The translations under genes and the position numbers were made by a program. A model generated the notes under the pieces. That model was not told the origin of the DNA. It saw only the letters and a list, made by a program, of their open reading frames with translations, and searched no databases. From contig NZ_PZJW01000017.1 in the NCBI RefSeq assembly GCF_003206615.1, positions 1-63,654 on the forward strand: a stretch of 63,654 bases of DNA, read 5' to 3'. Each line of letters starts with the position of its first letter. Positions within the stretch are counted from its first letter, which is position 1. This DNA is from Salinicola acroporae. Lineage in GTDB: Bacteria > Pseudomonadota > Gammaproteobacteria > Pseudomonadales > Halomonadaceae. Positions 54,786 to 63,654 of this stretch are shown piece by piece.

Positions 54786-55622
54786 ATGAGCACGCAGCCT
54801 CCCCTGGGATTCAGTTTCGAATTCTTCCCTCCCAATACCGACGCGGGGCGCGAAAAGCTCGGCGGGGTCCGCGATGCACTGGCCGCCCGCAAGCCGCGGT
54901 TTTTCTCGGTGACCTATGGGGCCGGTGGCTCCACCCAGGCGCGTACGTTCGACACCGTCAAGGCGGTCCGCCGCAGCGGCGTCACCACGGCGCCGCATCT
55001 CTCCTGTGTCGGTAGCGACAAGTCGGCGCTGCGTAATCTGCTGCACGCCTACCGTGAAGATGGTGTGGATAGCCTGGTGGCGTTGCGTGGTGACTTACCA
55101 TCGGGCATGGGGGGCGCCGGCGAATTGCGTTACGCCAACGAGCTGGTCGAATTCATCCGCGACGAGACCGGCGATCATTTCGAGATCGCGGTTGCCGCCT
55201 ACCCGGAAGCCCATCCCCAGGCAGCCAGCTTCGAACGCGACCTGGAAAACTTCGCCCGTAAGGCCAAGGCGGGCGCCGATCTCGCGATCACCCAGTATTT
55301 CTTCACCGCCGACGCTTATTTTCACTTCGTGGACCGGGTTCGCGCCATGGGGGTGGAGACGCCGATCATTCCCGGCATCATGCCGATCACCAATTACACC
55401 AAGCTGGCTCGTTTCTCCGATACCTGCGGCGCCGACATTCCGCGCTGGATCCGCAAGCAGCTCGAGGCCTACGGCGACGACAGCGACAGCATCCAGGCCT
55501 TCGGTACCGAGGTGATCTCGAGGCTGTGCCGGCGGTTACTGGATGGCGGGGCCCCTGGCCTGCATTTCTACACGCTGAATCAATCCGCGCCGGTGCTTCG
55601 GGTGCTCGACAACCTGAGTTGA
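54786..55622 (+). CDS. metF: 5,10-methylenetetrahydrofolate reductase
   Basis: The 278-residue FAD protein has 'GFSFEFFPPNTDAGREKL', 'FFSVTYGAGGSTQARTFDTV', 'LVALRGDLPSGMGGAGELRYANELVEFI', 'KAKAGADLAITQYFFTADAYFHF' and 'IIPGIMPITNYTKLARFS'. It makes 5-methyltetrahydrofolate for methionine synthesis. The ribosome site is weak. I see no SAM or SAH riboswitch in the 209 bases upstream. Confidence 0.96.
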   Translation: MSTQPPLGFSFEFFPPNTDAGREKLGGVRDALAARKPRFFSVTYGAGGSTQARTFDTVKAVRRSGVTTAPHLSCVGSDKSALRNLLHAYREDGVDSLVALRGDLPSGMGGAGELRYANELVEFIRDETGDHFEIAVAAYPEAHPQAASFERDLENFARKAKAGADLAITQYFFTADAYFHFVDRVRAMGVETPIIPGIMPITNYTKLARFSDTCGADIPRWIRKQLEAYGDDSDSIQAFGTEVISRLCRRLLDGGAPGLHFYTLNQSAPVLRVLDNLS

Positions 55623-55752
55623 ACCTGGCCTCCGAGTTCGCCTCGTCGAAGCCCTGCCGTTCGCGTTCGGGTCGCTGGTTGGCTACGTTGAAACCAGTCC
55701 CGATCGAGCGAGTCGCTGATCGAGACCCGTCACTCATGCAGAGGAGAACGCC

Positions 55753-56286
55753 ATGCAACGCAACGGATGGATCGGTCTGACCGCGGGGGTTGCGCTAGCC
55801 CTGTCGGGGTGGGCGCAGGCGGACACCACGGTGGAGATGCATGCGGTATCCGCCGACGGGATCGGCGATAGCGTCGGTACGGTGGTCGCCAAGGACACCG
55901 AATATGGTCTGCTGCTGATGCCCGACCTGTCGGGCCTGAAGGCCGGGCTTCACGGTTTCCATCTGCACACCAACGCCAGTTGCGAGACCAGCGAGACCGA
56001 TGGCGAAGTCACCCCGGGTGGCGCTGCCGGTGGCCATTTCGATCCCGACGAGACCGGCACACACCAGGGGCCTTACAGCGACGAGGGTCATCTCGGGGAT
56101 CTGCCGGCACTTACGGTCGGGGACGACGGCACAGCGACGACGCCGGTGCTGGCACCTCGACTCGCCGAAGCCGATCTCGACGGTCACTCGCTGATGATTC
56201 ACCAAGGTGGCGACAACTACAGCGACGAGCCCAAGTTGGGTGGCGGCGGGAGCCGAGTGGCCTGCGGTGTCATCGACGGCAGCTAG
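55753..56286 (+). CDS. sodC: Periplasmic Cu/Zn superoxide dismutase
   Basis: The 177-residue protein has a signal peptide (to about residue 23, 'SGWAQA') and the metal ligands in '[13 protein letters not shown]', '[12 protein letters not shown]', '[17 protein letters not shown]' and '[14 protein letters not shown]', with the active-site arginine near the C-terminal '[11 protein letters not shown]'. The two cysteines for the conserved disulfide are present. It detoxifies superoxide in the periplasm. GAGGAG precedes the start; a terminator follows. Confidence 0.95.
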   Translation: MQRNGWIGLTAGVALALSGWAQADTTVEMHAVSADGIGDSVGTVVAKDTEYGLLLMPDLSGLKAGLHGFHLHTNASCETSETDGEVTPGGAAGGHFDPDETGTHQGPYSDEGHLGDLPALTVGDDGTATTPVLAPRLAEADLDGHSLMIHQGGDNYSDEPKLGGGGSRVACGVIDGS

Positions 56287-56313
56287 CGCGCATTGAACGG
56301 CACGCAGATTGAC

Positions 56314-56341
56314 GGCTCCACCACAGGTGGAGCCTTTTCTT
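56314..56341 (+). terminator. Intrinsic terminator after sodC
   Basis: GGCTCCACC/GGTGGAGCC (56314-56322/56326-56334) has a 3-base loop and is followed by TTTTCTT. Confidence 0.92.
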
Positions 56342-56450
56342 GTCGCTGCGAAGCCGGTTCGTCCTGGAGCGGCTTTTCTTAAGCTATTGTTTTCTGATTG
56401 GCTGGCGCGCCATAATCTGTTCATTTATCCAGTTGTGGGGCGCCCGGCCA

Positions 56451-57122
56451 ATGGCCAATTTTCGAACGCATCTCGGCGTGGCGACCGTCGGGGGAGTCGC
56501 GGTCGCTCAGGCCGGATGGCAAGCAGGGCAGTGGAGCGGCTGGCAGTCGCTGGTGGTCGCGATGCTGGTGGCGTTCGGCGGTATTCTCCCGGATATCGAT
56601 GCCGATCAGTCCCAGGCCATTCGCCTGATCTTCAATATCCTGGCCGTCGTCGCGGTGGTGCTGGCAGTACTGGTTCTGCAGCATCGGGTCACACCAGCCT
56701 ATCTGTTTGCCGCCTGCGGCGGTATCTATCTCGGCGTGCGCTACCTGGCCGGTGCGATTTTCGCACGCTTCACGGTTCATCGCGGGTTGTGGCATTCGCT
56801 GCTGGCCGCGTCGATCAGCGGGCTGTCGACGGCAGCGATCAGTTTCTCCCTGCTGGACCAGCCTGAACGGCTGGCCTGGATACACGGGGTGGCGATGACA
56901 CTGGGCTTCGTCATCCACCTGATGCTGGACGAGCTGTACAGCGTCGATCTCACCGGGGCGCGCTTCAAGCGTTCGTTCGGTACCGCCCTTAAATTCTTTA
57001 GCTGGCAGTCACCGGGCAGTGCGCTGATGCTGGCGTTGATATCGGCGCACCTGTTGAGCTGGCTACCGTCCTTCTCGGTGCTGCGGCAGCTGGTAATGCA
57101 GGGTGTGGCGCTGTGGCACTGA
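56451..57122 (+). CDS. YdjM/YbcI-family membrane-bound metal-dependent hydrolase-like protein
   Basis: The 223-residue protein has several hydrophobic segments and family motifs 'MANFRTHLGVATVGGVAVA', 'VAFGGILPDIDADQSQAIR', 'TVHRGLWHSLLAASI' and 'GFVIHLMLDELYSVDLTG'. The H and D residues in these blocks are the putative metal ligands. E. coli YdjM is a LexA-regulated inner-membrane member; I see no LexA box here. The precise function is unknown. Confidence 0.85.
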   Translation: MANFRTHLGVATVGGVAVAQAGWQAGQWSGWQSLVVAMLVAFGGILPDIDADQSQAIRLIFNILAVVAVVLAVLVLQHRVTPAYLFAACGGIYLGVRYLAGAIFARFTVHRGLWHSLLAASISGLSTAAISFSLLDQPERLAWIHGVAMTLGFVIHLMLDELYSVDLTGARFKRSFGTALKFFSWQSPGSALMLALISAHLLSWLPSFSVLRQLVMQGVALWH

Positions 57123-57250
57123 GGCGATGGTGCGGGGCCGCCAATCGATGACGCCGAATCGAGAACCTTGCGAGCGTTAGACGTTATCCCTCGCTACGCT
57201 TTTCCCATCCGATCTGAATCATCAGCCCCAATGATGGCATGGAGTCCACG

Positions 57251-57913
57251 ATGCATCTGGTATTCGACGTCAATGAAACACTGCTCGACACGGGGGCGCT
57301 CGATCCGCTGTTCAAGCGCTGGTTCGGCACCGACGCTGCACGCTCTGAATGGTTCCTGACGCTTCAGGAGACCTGGATGACGGCCAATCTGGTGGGGGAG
57401 TTCGAGCCCTTTGCAGATCTCGCCAGAAGTGCGCTGCGCCAACTCGGTGCCAAACATGGTGTCGCGATCGCTGTAGGCGACGAGCAGGCACTGGTCGAGG
57501 CGATTCTATCGATGCCGGCCCACGCCGATTCGGCGGCGGCGCTGGCGCAGTTGCGCGAGCAGGGGCATACGCTGACGGCGCTGACCAATAGCGCGCTGAA
57601 GGCAGCGCATCGGCAGCTCGACAACGCCGGACTGAGCGGTTATTTCGATGCCATTCTAAGTGTCGAGAGCGTGGGGCGATACAAGCCGTCTCCAGAGCCT
57701 TATCGGCATGCGGCGAGCCACTGGGGCGTCGCCACCGCCGAGCTGATCATGATCGCCGCTCACGGGTGGGATTTGATCGGTGCCAATGCGGCCGGGCTGC
57801 GAACCGGGTTCATCGCACGGCCAGGCAAGGCAATGGACCCACAGCTCGGCAGCGTGCCTGACTGGCAGGATGACGACCTTGCCCGTCTGGTTCAGCGCGC
57901 TGTCGCGCAGTGA
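57251..57913 (+). CDS. Haloacid dehalogenase type II (HAD superfamily)
   Basis: The 220-residue HAD hydrolase has the nucleophile motif 'LVFDVNETLLDT', motif II 'LTALTNSA', the lysine in 'VESVGRYKPSPEPYRHA' and motif III-like 'MIAAHGWDLIGANAAGL'. The pattern matches L-2-haloacid dehalogenases, which hydrolyse 2-haloalkanoates, though many members have other substrates. The start at 57251 follows GGAG; an ATG at 57239 is less well placed. Confidence 0.87.
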   Translation: MHLVFDVNETLLDTGALDPLFKRWFGTDAARSEWFLTLQETWMTANLVGEFEPFADLARSALRQLGAKHGVAIAVGDEQALVEAILSMPAHADSAAALAQLREQGHTLTALTNSALKAAHRQLDNAGLSGYFDAILSVESVGRYKPSPEPYRHAASHWGVATAELIMIAAHGWDLIGANAAGLRTGFIARPGKAMDPQLGSVPDWQDDDLARLVQRAVAQ

Positions 57914-57931
57914 CGACTACTGCCGGTGGCG

Positions 57932-58189
57932 TCAATGCAGTTTGCCGGGGTCGATGATCCGCACCGGGCGGACCTCGTCGCTGGCTGGCCGCTGTTTGTC
58001 ACGCGGTTGATTGACGCGAGTTGGAATTTCCTGCGGCGTGTCGTCCTCGATCGGTAATTGCTCGAAGAAGTCGCAGCTGACGCAGTCGCGGTAGCGAATG
58101 CCGTTCTGCTCCCACGAACGTATGCGGTCCATGGCGGCACAGCGAGGGCAGATTGCGCCGGCAATGAAGCGTTTCGGCGTCTGGGACAT
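57932..58189 (-). CDS. yheV: YheV-family putative zinc-ribbon protein
   Basis: The 85-residue protein has the YheV start 'KRFIAGAICPRCAAMDRIRSW' and a second knuckle 'YRDCVSCDFFEQL', giving two CxxC pairs for zinc. It follows prlC on the same strand, separated by a hairpin. The function is unknown. GAGG precedes the ATG. Confidence 0.85.
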   Translation of the reverse strand: MSQTPKRFIAGAICPRCAAMDRIRSWEQNGIRYRDCVSCDFFEQLPIEDDTPQEIPTRVNQPRDKQRPASDEVRPVRIIDPGKLH

Positions 58190-58208
58190 GCATTACCTCG
58201 AAAGCAGT

Positions 58209-58234
58209 GGGCGGGCGCTGACTGGCGCCCGCCC
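58209..58234 (-). repeat. Intercistronic hairpin between prlC and yheV
   Basis: GGGCGGGCG (58209-58217) pairs with CGCCCGCCC (58226-58234) across 8 bases, with no T-run on the coding strand. Confidence 0.55.
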
Positions 58235-58265
58235 GGTTCACTGTGGGATCAGACACCGCCCAGGA

Positions 58266-60317
58266 TCAGGCAGCGTTCTTGGCGTCGATACCGGAGTGGC
58301 GCAATAGTGCATCGATGCTCGGTTCACGGCCACGGAAGGCTTCGAACAGTTCTGCCGCTTCCCGTGAGCCACCCTGTTCGAGAATCGCCTCGCGGAAGCG
58401 TCGGCCGGTCTCGGGATCGAAGATCCCGGCTTCCTCAAAGGCACTGTAGGCATCCGCCGACAGCACTTCGGCCCATTTGTAGCTGTAATAACCGGCAGCG
58501 TAGCCACCGGCGAAGATATGGGCGAAACCGTTCTGGAAGCGATTGAAGTCGACGGCCGGCACGACCGAGACCTTGGCTCTGACGTCATCGAGCAGACGCT
58601 GGACGTCACTGGCGCTCGGTTTCTCGAGCTCGTGATGGAGACGGAAGTCGAACAGCGAGAATTCGAGCTGGCGCATCATCTGCATTGCCGACTGGAAATT
58701 GCGCGCCGCCTGCAGCTTGTCCAGCAACTCGTCCGGCAATTTGTCGCCGGTGTCGACGTGGCCGGCGATCAGGTCGAGACCCTCGCGCTCCCAACAGAAA
58801 TTCTCCATGAACTGGCTCGGCAGCTCGACGGCATCCCAGGCGACGCCACTGATGCCGGAAACATCGGCGACCGTCTGCCGCGTCAGCATATGATGCAGGC
58901 CATGGCCGAACTCGTGGAACAGCGTCAGCACCTCCTCGTGGCTCAGCAGTGCCGGCTTGCCCGCCACCGGGGGCGTGAAGTTGCAGGTGAGATAGGCCAC
59001 CGGCAGCTGTAATTCGCCACTTTCGCGCTGGAGACGCGTGCGGCAGACATCCATCCAGGCGCCGCCACGCTTGCCTTCTCGGGCGTACAGGTCCAGATAG
59101 AAGCCGGCGATAGGCTGATCGCCATCGAGCACGTCGAAGTATTTCACGTCCGGATGATAGCGGGGCGCTTCCGGATTCTCCGCCATGCGGATGCCGTAAA
59201 GCTTGTTGGTAACGCGGAACAGGCCCTCGATGGCACGCGGCGCGGGGAAGTAGGGACGCAACTGCTCCTGAGAAATATCGTAGCGCGCCTGACGCAGCTT
59301 CTCGCTTGCGAAGCCGGTGTCCCATGGCTTCAGCGCATCGAGGCCGAGGGTCTCCTTGGCGAAAGCCTCCAGTTCGTTGAATTCGCGCTGCGCCTGCGGG
59401 TGTGCGCGTTCGGCGAGGTCGTCAAGGAAGCCAAGCACCTGTTCGGGCGTTTCGGCCATCTTGGTGGCCAGCGAGTAGTCGGCGTAGGTGTCGAAACCGA
59501 GCAGGCGGGCCAGTTCCTGACGCAGCCGCAGCGTTTCCTCTATTACCGGCGCATTGTCGTTTTCGCCGGCCTTGGGGCCCTGGTCGGAAGCCCGCGTGAC
59601 ATAGGCGGTGTAGACCTCACGGCGCAGCTCGCGATCTTCGGCGAAGGTCATGACCGGCAGGAAGCTGGGGACGTCCAGCGTAATCCGGTACCCGGTAACG
59701 CTCTTGGTTTCGGCATTGGCCTTCAATGTTTCCAGAGCGCTCTCGGGCAGGCCGCCCAGGCGGTCGGCGTCGGCAAGATCGAGATGCCAGGATTGGGTCG
59801 CATCCAGCAACTGGTTGGAGAAGGTGTTGCCGAGTTCCGACAGGCGAGCCTGGATTTCGCCGTAGCGTTTCTTGTCCTCGGCCGGCAGATCGACGCCGGC
59901 GAGACGGAAGTTACGCAGGGTGTTGTCGATCGCCTTGCGCTGAGCGGTCTCGAGTGAGGCGAACTCGTCGCTCTGCCGCAGACGTTCGAAAGCCTTGAAA
60001 AGCGCGGTGTGCTGACCGACCCAGGTACCGTACTCGGAAAGCATGGCCAGACACTGCTGATAGGCGTCGCGCAGCGCGTCGCTGTTCATCGTCGAATTGA
60101 GGTGGGACACCGGAGACCACGCCTGGGACAGGCGGTCGTCGAGTGATTCCAGCGGCGCGGCCAGGGTCTGCCAGCTCACGTCCTGCTGCCGGGCCAGGGC
60201 CTCGGTGGCCTGCCGGTTGTCGGCAATGATCCTTTCTATGGCCGGTACGACGTGTTCGGGGCGGATCGCCTCGAACGGCGGCAGGGTATGATGCTCGAGC
60301 AGCGGATTATTCGACAT
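58266..60317 (-). CDS. prlC: Oligopeptidase A (M3 zinc metallopeptidase)
   Basis: The 683-residue M3 peptidase has the zinc motif 'LTLFHEFGHGLHHMLTR' (H-E-F-G-H) with the downstream glutamate region 'GVAWDAVELPSQFMENFCWE', and ends near 'AGGYAAGYYSYKWAEVLSADAYSAFE'. It degrades short peptides, including cleaved signal peptides, in the cytosol. The start at 60317 (MSNNPLLEHHTLPPF) follows GAGGTGACC and fits the family; an in-frame ATG ten codons upstream is less likely. Confidence 0.95.
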   Translation of the reverse strand: MSNNPLLEHHTLPPFEAIRPEHVVPAIERIIADNRQATEALARQQDVSWQTLAAPLESLDDRLSQAWSPVSHLNSTMNSDALRDAYQQCLAMLSEYGTWVGQHTALFKAFERLRQSDEFASLETAQRKAIDNTLRNFRLAGVDLPAEDKKRYGEIQARLSELGNTFSNQLLDATQSWHLDLADADRLGGLPESALETLKANAETKSVTGYRITLDVPSFLPVMTFAEDRELRREVYTAYVTRASDQGPKAGENDNAPVIEETLRLRQELARLLGFDTYADYSLATKMAETPEQVLGFLDDLAERAHPQAQREFNELEAFAKETLGLDALKPWDTGFASEKLRQARYDISQEQLRPYFPAPRAIEGLFRVTNKLYGIRMAENPEAPRYHPDVKYFDVLDGDQPIAGFYLDLYAREGKRGGAWMDVCRTRLQRESGELQLPVAYLTCNFTPPVAGKPALLSHEEVLTLFHEFGHGLHHMLTRQTVADVSGISGVAWDAVELPSQFMENFCWEREGLDLIAGHVDTGDKLPDELLDKLQAARNFQSAMQMMRQLEFSLFDFRLHHELEKPSASDVQRLLDDVRAKVSVVPAVDFNRFQNGFAHIFAGGYAAGYYSYKWAEVLSADAYSAFEEAGIFDPETGRRFREAILEQGGSREAAELFEAFRGREPSIDALLRHSGIDAKNAA

Positions 60318-60535
60318 GGTCACCTCGGGCGATGGAATCAGTGCCATTCTATATGGGGTGAGCCGAGCCAGCTTTCAATCCGGTGGCTACCGTTGGCAAT
60401 GCCCGCTGCTGGATGCCGGCCTGGGCGAGATTGGCGAGTCGTCCCGGTGCTGATAGGCTCTTCGCGTTTTCGTGCCAGCCCTGCCTGTCCCGGGTGGGTC
60501 GCCCTCGGCCGCAATCCGTTCGATAAAGGTCCCGA

Positions 60536-61879
60536 ATGATGAGTGAAACTCTGGAGCGCTGGCAGTCCCGCCGTGCCTTTATCCTGGCGGTCACCGGCGC
60601 CGCCGTGGGCCTGGGCAACATCTGGCGCTTCCCCTACATGACGGGCGAGAATGGTGGGTCGGCATTCCTGCTGCTTTACATCGTTTTCGTGCTGCTGCTG
60701 GGGCTGCCGATGATGATGGCCGAGATCATGATCGGTCGCGCCGGTCGACGCAGTCCGATGCAGGCGCTGGCGTTCCTGGCCGACGAGGCCGATGTCAGTC
60801 GGCACTGGAAATGGCTGGGGCTTTTCGGCGCGATCACGGTTTTCTTCATCCTGTCGTTCTACTCGGTGGTTTCCGGCTGGTCGATCGAATACCTGGTCAG
60901 TGCCATCAATGGCAACTTCGTTGGTCTCTCTCCCCCGCAGATCGGCGCGAGCTTCGATGCCTTCCTGGCCGATCCGCTGCGCATGACCTTCAACCATACG
61001 CTGTTCATGCTGCTGACCATGTCGGTGGTGGCGGCCGGCATCGCCAACGGCATCGAGAAGCTCAACAACGTGATGATGCCGCTGCTGTACGCGATCCTGA
61101 TCGTTCTCGGGGGCTATGCCGTGACCACGCCGGGTTTCGGGGCCGCCATGCACTGGCTGTTCACGCCGAACGTCGCCGCCATCACCTGGAGCGTCGTGCT
61201 CAATGCCATGGGGCACGCCTTCTTTACCCTGGCGGTGGGCGCTTGCGCCCTGATGGCTTACGGTGCCTACATGCCCGAGGAGCAGAGTCTGCCCAAGGCC
61301 GTCTTCGCCGTGGCGCTGCTCGATATCACAGTGGCGCTGCTCTCCGGTATTGCCATCTTCTCCGTGGTCTTCACCCATGGTCTCGATCCCAGCGAAGGGC
61401 CCGGACTGATGTTCGTCACGCTGCCGATCGCCTTCAGTGAGTTGCCAGGCGGGCAGGTCTGGCTGGGCGCCTTCTTTCTGCTCCTGCTGGTAGCGACCTG
61501 GACGTCGTCGATCAATCTCGCCGAGCCGATGGTGTCGATGCTGGTCGGTTCCGGGTGGCGGCGCAGCCGGGCTGCTATTCTGGTCGGGTCGCTGGTGTGG
61601 CTGGTGGGGCTGTTATCGGTGCTCTCGTTCTCTACCCTGGCAGACGTCCATTGGGTCGGCGAGATGAACTTCTTCACCTTGGTGTCGACCATTCCGCCCG
61701 ACATCTTCCTGCCGGTCGGTGGTCTGCTAATCGCCATCTTCGCGGTGTGGGTGATGTCGAGGGAAGCCGCCGTGGCGGCGCTGGGCGTCGGCGCCGGCAG
61801 CTTCCGGCTATGGCAATGGCTGGTGCGTTACGTGTCGATCCCGCTGACGGTCGTGGTGCTGGCGTCCAGCCTTCTCTAG
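60536..61879 (+). CDS. Sodium-dependent transporter of the NSS (SNF) family
   Basis: The 447-residue protein has eleven to twelve helices and the NSS signature 'AVTGAAVGLGNIWRFPYMTGENGGSAFLL' at the N-terminus, 'YSVVSGWSIEYLV', and 'VATWTSSINLAEPMVSML' for the second sodium-site region. It imports amino acids or related solutes with Na+. Two adjacent ATGs (60536, 60539) are possible starts. Confidence 0.93.
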   Translation: MMSETLERWQSRRAFILAVTGAAVGLGNIWRFPYMTGENGGSAFLLLYIVFVLLLGLPMMMAEIMIGRAGRRSPMQALAFLADEADVSRHWKWLGLFGAITVFFILSFYSVVSGWSIEYLVSAINGNFVGLSPPQIGASFDAFLADPLRMTFNHTLFMLLTMSVVAAGIANGIEKLNNVMMPLLYAILIVLGGYAVTTPGFGAAMHWLFTPNVAAITWSVVLNAMGHAFFTLAVGACALMAYGAYMPEEQSLPKAVFAVALLDITVALLSGIAIFSVVFTHGLDPSEGPGLMFVTLPIAFSELPGGQVWLGAFFLLLLVATWTSSINLAEPMVSMLVGSGWRRSRAAILVGSLVWLVGLLSVLSFSTLADVHWVGEMNFFTLVSTIPPDIFLPVGGLLIAIFAVWVMSREAAVAALGVGAGSFRLWQWLVRYVSIPLTVVVLASSLL

Positions 61880-61931
61880 GCCATGCGGCGAGGGTCAAGC
61901 CGATTCTGGATAGCGTACAGGAGGGGAACTC

Positions 61932-62465
61932 ATGGCAATTCGAACATTTCAGGGTGTGGCGCCCAGCCTCGGACAACGGGTGTTCATCGATGATACCAGC
62001 GTCGTGCTGGGAGACGTGGCGCTGGGTGACGACTGCTCGGTGTGGCCGATGGCGGTCATCCGGGGTGACGTCCATCGCATTCGCATCGGCGAGCGCACCA
62101 GCGTGCAGGATGGCTGCGTGCTGCATTGTACCCACGCAAGCGATTACAACCCAGGCGGCCATCCCTTGATCATCGGGGACGATGTCACGATCGGCCACCA
62201 GGCCACGCTGCACGGCTGCCGTATCGGGGATCGGGTTCTCATCGGAATGGGCGCCGTGGTGCTGGACGGAGTCGTGATCGAAGATGAGGTGATCGTCGCT
62301 GCGGGCGCCATGGTTCCGCCGGGCAAGGTGCTGGAGAGCGGCCATGTCTATGCCGGTAACCCGGCCAAACCGCTACGCGAACTCAAGGCCGCCGAGCGGA
62401 CGTTTTTCAGTTACTCCGCGGGGAATTACGTCAAGCTGAAGGACCAGCACCTGAGCGGAGAATGA
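61932..62465 (+). CDS. Gamma-carbonic-anhydrase-family protein (YrdA-like)
   Basis: The 177-residue left-handed beta-helix protein has hexapeptide repeats and zinc histidines in 'DGCVLHCTHASDYNPGGHPL' and 'IGHQATLHGCRIGD', plus 'VAAGAMVPPGKVLESGHVYAGNPAKPLREL'. It matches YrdA/CaiE-like gamma carbonic anhydrases; catalytic activity is not certain in this subgroup. A strong AGGAGGGG lies before the start. Confidence 0.93.
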   Translation: MAIRTFQGVAPSLGQRVFIDDTSVVLGDVALGDDCSVWPMAVIRGDVHRIRIGERTSVQDGCVLHCTHASDYNPGGHPLIIGDDVTIGHQATLHGCRIGDRVLIGMGAVVLDGVVIEDEVIVAAGAMVPPGKVLESGHVYAGNPAKPLRELKAAERTFFSYSAGNYVKLKDQHLSGE

Positions 62466-62481
62466 TCGGTGACTGGCGCGC

Positions 62482-63270
62482 TCAGGGTTCGAGGCGGTCG
62501 CTCAGCAGTTGCGAGCGCCTCTCGGCGCGTCGGGCCCTCGATTCGGCACGCTGCATGTCGATCAGCCCCGCCTTGACGTAGTCGAGATGCTCATGGGCCA
62601 ACGTGCGAGCATCCTCGGCTCTCCCTTCCTGAATCGCCTCGAGCAGTGCGCGATGCTGTGCCATCAGGCGTTGGCGGGCATTGGGGCGCTCGAACAGATG
62701 TGCCAGGTTGCCGACGATGCTCTTCTCCAGCAAATGGAACAGGCCGCGAATGGTATGCAGCATCAGGACATTGTGGGCGGCCTCGGCAATGGCGAGGTGG
62801 AAGGCGGCATCGGCCTTGGCCTCGCGTAGTGGGTCGCCCTGCTGAACGGGGTCCCGGTAACTTCTGTCCAGCGCCTCGAACCGCTGCTGCAGCATCTCCT
62901 TGTCGGCCGGGGTTGCCCGCATCGCTGCATGGTAGGCCGTGATCCCCTCCATTGCATCGCGGAACTCCAGCACATCCAGATGGAACTCGTCGTGACGCGA
63001 CAGCATCTCCAGCATTGGGTCGCCGTAACTGGCGGCGAGACTTTCACTGACGTAGGTGCCGCCACCCTGTCGACTGATCAACAGGCCTCGAGCGGCCAGC
63101 TTCTGAATGGCTTCCCGTAGCGAGGGGCGTGACACGCCAAAGCGTTCGGCCAGTTGCCTTTCGGCCGGCAGGCGGTGCCCCGGCTTGAGGCTGCCCTCGA
63201 GGATCATCGTCTCGAGACGTTCGGTGATGACATCGGCAAGGCGAGGTTGCCTGACGGTGGGGTAGGTCAC
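62482..63270 (-). CDS. GntR-family regulator, FadR/PdhR-type (FCD domain)
   Basis: The 262-residue protein has an N-terminal winged helix ('LADVITERLETMILEGSLKPGHRLPAERQLAERFGVSRPSLREAI' region) and a helical FCD domain ('LEFRDAMEGITAYHAAMRAT', 'ADAAFHLAIAEAAHNVLM', 'EHLDYVKAGL') whose D/H residues can bind a metal and a carboxylate. PdhR and LldR are close relatives. The GTG start at 63270 follows GGGAG. A consensus-like operator lies 31 bases upstream, so it should be autoregulated and control the gene diverging from the window's right edge. Confidence 0.87.
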   Translation of the reverse strand: MTYPTVRQPRLADVITERLETMILEGSLKPGHRLPAERQLAERFGVSRPSLREAIQKLAARGLLISRQGGGTYVSESLAASYGDPMLEMLSRHDEFHLDVLEFRDAMEGITAYHAAMRATPADKEMLQQRFEALDRSYRDPVQQGDPLREAKADAAFHLAIAEAAHNVLMLHTIRGLFHLLEKSIVGNLAHLFERPNARQRLMAQHRALLEAIQEGRAEDARTLAHEHLDYVKAGLIDMQRAESRARRAERRSQLLSDRLEP

Positions 63271-63654
63271 GCGATGGAGCTCCCGATAACGATTCCAATG
63301 ATTGGTTTTACCAATGTTCCGGCATCGCTCAAAGCGCTGCCTGCCGTCATGGCGGTTATCGGAATTCGATTCGGACCAAAGTATGAAGCGCCCAGGCCTC
63401 AATCGACGCGCCACCGCTTCGGGATGACGCTGACAATCGGCCTGGATGGCCCAGGACATATCAGATCTCCACCATCGGTCGTCATCGAGTTCAGTTTTTT
63501 TTTGACTCAAGGGCTTGCCAACGCGGCGTCCGATCCGTAAAGTACGCATCCGCTGCCGCCGAGAGAGGTTCTCGGAGGCGGTGAGGAAGAAAGCCAAGCG
63601 TTTGATTTGATTGAAACAATCGGTTGGCGCAAGGCAGGGAGGCAGGCAAAATGC
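63271..63654. promoter_or_regulatory. Divergent control region at the window's right edge
   Basis: This region contains the operator ATTGGTTTTACCAAT (63301-63315) and a smaller dyad GATTGAAACAATC (63609-63621). GGGAGG is followed by ATG at 63651-63653, which is probably the start of the next gene, cut off by the window end. Confidence 0.55.
63301..63315. promoter_or_regulatory. PdhR/LldR-type operator
   Basis: ATTGGT-TTT-ACCAAT is a perfect 6-bp dyad with a 3-base centre, matching the ATTGGTnnnACCAAT pattern bound by PdhR-type GntR regulators, just upstream of such a regulator gene. Confidence 0.8.

Overview
The window is high-GC DNA from a gammaproteobacterium, most likely a moderately halophilic member of the Halomonadaceae (Halomonas, Salinicola, Kushneria or Chromohalobacter type). 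The evidence is the protein families present (class I FbaB aldolase, TctCBA and TAXI-TRAP transporters, Sec-dependent respiratory formate dehydrogenase, PrlC-YheV), acidic protein tails, and a set of central-metabolism genes (metK, tkt, epd, pgk, fructose-bisphosphate aldolase) that is also found close together in Pseudomonas. The genus is an inference; no rRNA is present.

Layout. 0-8 kb: a signal-less solute-binding-like protein, epd-pgk, a truncated aconitase-X-like gene, a frameshifted alpha/beta hydrolase, lrgA-lrgB and class I aldolase fbaB. 8-11.3 kb: a tripartite tricarboxylate transporter (tctC-tctB-tctA). 11.4-12.4 kb: a type-II lumazine synthase under a long FMN riboswitch. 12.5-35.5 kb: a large polyol catabolic region. 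35.7-42.5 kb: metK, a CPA1 antiporter and a TAXI-TRAP transporter. 42.7-52.1 kb: a selenocysteine module (fdnG with in-frame UGA and SECIS, fdnH, fdnI, fdhE, selA, selB, tRNA-Sec). 52.6-63.6 kb: ordinary chromosomal genes (ferritin-like protein, CDF exporter, metF, sodC, YdjM-like protein, HAD dehalogenase, yheV, prlC, NSS transporter, gamma carbonic anhydrase) ending in a FadR/PdhR-type regulator with a consensus-like operator.

The centrepiece is the 12.5-35.5 kb region. Its first half encodes what looks like a complete tetritol (erythritol/threitol) pathway. A CUT2 ABC transporter imports the polyol, an EltD-like dehydrogenase makes erythrulose, a fused DhaK-DhaL kinase phosphorylates it, and a TIM-family isomerase and an RpiB-family isomerase convert it to D-erythrose-4-phosphate. 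The kinase and TIM-like genes lie directly upstream of, and co-oriented with, transketolase, the natural sink for erythrose-4-phosphate. Palindromes built on CATATG recur before the rpiB-like gene, the binding protein gene and the dehydrogenase gene and look like a shared operator.

The second half has another CUT2 ABC transporter with a DUF2291 protein, a second EltD-like dehydrogenase coupled to a DeoR regulator, and a translationally coupled operon of FGGY kinase, GlpD-like dehydrogenase and LsrF/DhnA-like aldolase. This is a second polyol route whose substrate I cannot name. The whole region sits between tkt and metK and looks like an insertion into a conserved housekeeping neighbourhood.
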